Source of the DNA: Lachnospiraceae bacterium
GTDB lineage: Bacteria > Bacillota > Clostridia > Lachnospirales > Lachnospiraceae
Length of the DNA: 47,433 bases
Assembly (NCBI GenBank): GCA_024683155.1
Contig: JAIKYN010000121.1
Location: 1 to 47,433 of the forward strand
Reading direction: 5' to 3'
Shown: piece by piece, positions 47,002 through 47,433 of the stretch
Layout of the letters: every line of letters begins with the position of its first letter
Position numbering within the stretch: the stretch's first letter is position 1
Position numbers and translations under genes: made by a program
Notes under the pieces: generated by a model
The model's database searches: none
The model's input: only the letters and a program-made list of their open reading frames with translations
Told to the model about the DNA's origin: nothing

Positions 47002-47433
47002 TCATACGGTTGAGAGGTCCCATTCCTCGTAAATCTTGGGTACATCACTGATCAGTCGTTTTGTATAGGCTGCCTTCGGATGAATGATCACTTCCTCCGC
47101 TTCGCCGGATTCCACAAACTTGCCATGTTCCATAATATAAACCTTATCTGAGATCTTGTATGCCAGACCGATATCATGTGTGATGAAGATAACGGTCATA
47201 TTGATCTCATCACGCAGCTTGGTCAGCATGTCCAGGATCGTAGATCTGCTGCAGGCATCGATCATGGATGTGGGCTCGTCTGCTAAGAGGATCTTCGGCT
47301 TTAAAAGGAAGATCCGGGCGATCATCAGACGCTGCTGCTGTCCGCCGGATAGTTCGAACGGGTATTTGTTCGTCAGTTCTTCAAACTTCAGGTTAACGAA
47401 GCTGCAGGCTTCCGTCATCATTTCCACCTTCTG
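47002..47433 (-). CDS. ABC transporter ATP-binding protein of the peptide/nickel type, 5' truncated by the window edge
   Basis: [54 protein letters not shown]. The frame is open to the window end. Confidence 0.9.
   Translation of the reverse strand, partial: QKVEMMTEACSFVNLKFEELTNKYPFELSGGQQQRLMIARIFLLKPKILLADEPTSMIDACSRSTILDMLTKLRDEINMTVIFITHDIGLAYKISDKVYIMEHGKFVESGEAEEVIIHPKAAYTKRLISDVPKIYEEWDLSTV

Overview
Chromosome-like window, probably from a Lachnospiraceae/Clostridia-type Firmicute (inferred from protein families and operon layout). It is almost entirely housekeeping and metabolic genes. I see no prophage, transposase, CRISPR array or rRNA. One tRNA is visible: tRNA-Leu(CAA), minus strand. 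Left to right: a 5'-truncated, charge-segregated disordered membrane protein; hisH-hisF; ung; a diaminopimelate decarboxylase; a class B sortase; an esterase; a Cys-rich TetR regulator; tRNA-Leu; a YesMN two-component system beside a carbohydrate ABC transporter and a lipoprotein; a membrane diguanylate cyclase; a tight HAD / ATP-grasp / FolC-like Mur ligase / YvcK-CofD-like operon; a ~240-bp long imperfect palindrome; fchA-folD; PAS-GGDEF; M18 aminopeptidase; a heterodimeric ABC exporter; an RsmF-type methyltransferase; FGGY kinase-araD; trkH/trkA; a DUF1653-type protein; mutY; GT2; a small membrane protein behind a promoter-terminator leader; and an opp-type peptide ABC operon whose OppC carries a ~260-aa extracytoplasmic insertion. 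The strongest items for follow-up are: (1) the ATP-grasp + Mur ligase + YvcK/CofD-like + HAD operon; (2) the long palindromic element right after the yvcK-like gene; (3) a FolD that lacks the canonical catalytic Lys (and Gln) and sits next to an FchA-like cyclohydrolase; (4) the OppC insertion; (5) the promoter-short leader-terminator upstream of ORF 38877. All assignments come from reading motifs by eye; no database search was run.
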